DNA from: an uncultured Erysipelotrichaceae bacterium
GTDB taxonomy: Bacteria > Bacillota_I > Bacilli_A > RF39 > UBA660
NCBI GenBank assembly: GCA_902795725.1
Contig: CADBLY010000093.1
Span: forward strand, 1 to 7,591
DNA length: 7,591 bases
Direction: 5' to 3'
Position numbers and translations under genes: made by a program. Below, in pieces: positions 6,136-7,591 of the stretch; the first letter of the stretch is position 1; each line of letters begins with the position of its first letter. The notes under the pieces are model-generated. The model did not search any database. It worked only from the letters and a program-made list of their open reading frames with translations, and was not told the origin of the DNA.

Positions 6136-7485
6136 TTAATTATCCACATTACTATTTTTTTCTTTTAAGTATCTTTTGAGTAGAAATGTTAAAAAATAAG
6201 GAAATGTATAAAACTTACCATTAAATCCAATATTCTTATTACATAGCTTTATACCATACTTAATGTCTTCGTAAGCTTTGTTATTAATTAAATTATTAAG
6301 TGATGGTGTGGAATTATCACTTGCTTTTACTTCAACTGGTATTAATGATTTAGTATCTCTAATAAAGAAATCCATTTCTATCTTTTTTTAGCATCTTTAT
6401 AAAAAAACAAATCAAAACCTTCTTTTATTAACATATCTCCTACGATATTTCCATACAAGGATCCATTATATGTATTGAAATTCTCATTATTACTTAAATC
6501 TGCTTGAGCTTTTTCTTCTAAAGAACCAATAAGTAATCCTGTATCAGAAAAATATAATCGATAGTTGTCTGGGTTATAGTTACCTTTTAATGGAAGTGTT
6601 GGATATTCCATCGAATAACATACATTCACAATACCGGCACTAGAAAGCCATTCCACAACACCTACATACTCTCTATTACAGCACCTTCTTTAATCTTGCT
6701 AATTTGAAACTTCTTATTTTCATTGTCAAGAAACACTGGTATTTTACGGTAAGCATTAAGAATTTTAGTTTTATCTAAACCACCAGCATATTTAGTTATA
6801 TCTTCTTCATAGTCGAGATTTATTTGTTGTTGTATTTTTAGAATACCATTAAAATTATTATTAGTGACAAAAGTATCAACAATTCTTGGCATTCCACCTA
6901 CAATCATATAATCTTTAAAATGATTTAACATAATATCATACATATATTTAAGAAGTGATTCAACTTTTATCATATAGGAATACATTTCTTCTATTTGTTC
7001 TTCCTTATATCCTTTTGCCCACAAGAATTCTTCAAAGTCTAAAGAATGCATTACATAATCTTCTTTATTACCTACACTATTAGATTCTATTTCATTATAA
7101 TTTATACCCATTAATGAACCTGAACATATAACATCATATCTTCCATCTTCCCTAAAGTCTTTTAAAGATGTCGCTGTACTTACACATTCTTGCATCTCAT
7201 CGAAAAAAAATAAAGTATCATTTTCTATTAAATCAACATCCGGTATTTTCATGGTTATTCTTTTTATTATTTCATCTACTTCAAAACCACCTTCAAATAT
7301 AATTATAAATTGTGGTTGAAGAGCAAAATTTATTTCAATGAATGTTTTATAATTATTCTCACCAAAATATCTAATAGCGTTTGTTTTCCCTATTTGTCTT
7401 GCTCCCTTAATTATTAAAGGTAATCTATCTTTATTTTATTTCCAATTTATAAAGTAATTATCTATTTTTCTTATAAACTATCCAT
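6136..7485 (-). pseudogene. Decayed AAA+ ATPase with DUF4143 domain
   Basis: Read through its lesions, this is one gene of about 450 codons in the common ATP-binding AAA/DUF4143 family. From the start: M-D-S-L at 7485, RKIDNYFINWK, Walker A GARQIGKT (7405-7382), Walker B LFFFDE (about 7213-7196), CSGSL, LDFEEFLWAKGY, IVGGMPRIVDTF, EWLSSAGIV, YFSDTGLL, and a C-terminal EMDFFIRD...IPVEVK block of PD-(D/E)XK-nuclease type. Lesions: a one-base loss near 7472-7476, a TAA nonsense codon at 7438-7436, a one-base loss at 6680/6679 (GCT-CGT to GCTGT; the true frame reads ARNREYVGVVEW), and a one-base loss in the A-run 6389-6383 (true frame KKIEMDFF). Internal open pieces lie at 7252-6662, 6656-6378 and 6375-6136. 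The biological role of the family is not settled. An AT-rich -10-like TATATT lies at 7510-7505. The lesions make function unlikely. Confidence 0.88.
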
Positions 7486-7555
7486 TATTTTCCATCCTAT
7501 ATATAATATATCACAAAATTAGAAAGACTTTAACACTTAAAAATCACATTTTACG

Positions 7556-7582
7556 AAAAAAATCTATCATAGATAGAATTTT
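7556..7582 (-). terminator. Probable terminator of a gene beyond the right edge
   Basis: On the minus strand TCTATC (7577-7572), loop TAT and GATAGA (7568-7563) form a 6-bp stem followed by seven T (7562-7556). It precedes the decayed ATPase gene, so it probably ends an upstream minus-strand gene outside the window. The remaining bases 7501-7555 are AT-rich leader without any gene I can see. Confidence 0.55.
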
Positions 7583-7591
7583 ATTTCAAAT

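Noticed and set aside
6136..6375. Separate 79-residue nuclease-like gene
   Set aside because: The ATG is the methionine of the family block EMDFF. It is the end of the broken ATPase gene, not an independent gene.
6378..6656. Separate 92-residue gene starting with GTG
   Set aside because: Its sequence is the middle of the DUF4143 ATPase; the GTG is a valine codon of the conserved VVEWL block and there is no ribosome site of its own.
1..7591. Recoded UGA (Mycoplasma-type code)
   Set aside because: queA and the 123-residue gene end at TGA exactly at the expected protein ends, and tryptophans that were checked use TGG.
1..7591. CRISPR array, insertion sequence, tRNA/rRNA or defence island
   Set aside because: No regularly spaced repeats, transposase fragments, cloverleaf-like or rRNA-like sequence, or recognisable defence genes were seen. 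The broken AAA/DUF4143 gene by itself is not evidence for a defence system.

Overview
This 7.6-kb window is very AT-rich and every gene I can support lies on the minus strand, so transcription runs from high to low coordinates. TGA is a genuine stop: queA ends in TGA at 1446-1448 and the 123-residue gene ends in TGA at 3774-3776. Tryptophans that I checked are coded by TGG. This fits the standard bacterial code and excludes a Mycoplasma/Spiroplasma-type code. Strong AGGAGG-type ribosome sites, low GC, small intergenic gaps and protein style suggest a low-GC Firmicute, possibly a gut-associated uncultured Bacilli/RF39- or Clostridia-like genome. That lineage is inference.

Layout in order of transcription. 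(1) 7591-7486: a probable terminator of a gene outside the window, then a short AT-rich promoter region. (2) 7485-6136: a decayed AAA+ ATPase/DUF4143 gene. About 450 residues can be reconstructed, interrupted by three single-base deletions and one nonsense codon. (3) 6052-5318: an intact alpha/beta hydrolase with its own promoter and a perfect 16-bp palindrome between the -10 box and the ribosome site. (4) 5265-3774: a three-gene operon of a DUF2812-like protein with two membrane segments, an FMN/iron-sulfur flavodoxin-fold oxidoreductase with a CX2CX2CX5C motif, and a 123-residue unknown. Its stop codon sits inside the terminator hairpin. (5) 3628-2576: a stand-alone 2,4-diaminopentanoate dehydrogenase-like enzyme with its own ribosome site and terminator. 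(6) 2468-135: a tightly overlapping operon queA-miaA-lipoprotein, closed by a long stem-loop at 49-110 that looks like a two-way terminator.

The clearest functional unit is queA-miaA. QueA makes epoxyqueuosine at tRNA position 34 and MiaA prenylates A37, so both act on the anticodon loop and tRNA-Tyr is normally a shared substrate. The small lipoprotein gene starts inside miaA and is probably translationally coupled. The other units look like ordinary accessory metabolism and a gene in decay. I found no CRISPR array, insertion sequence, RNA gene or recognisable defence system, and nothing that I would call a new multi-gene system.
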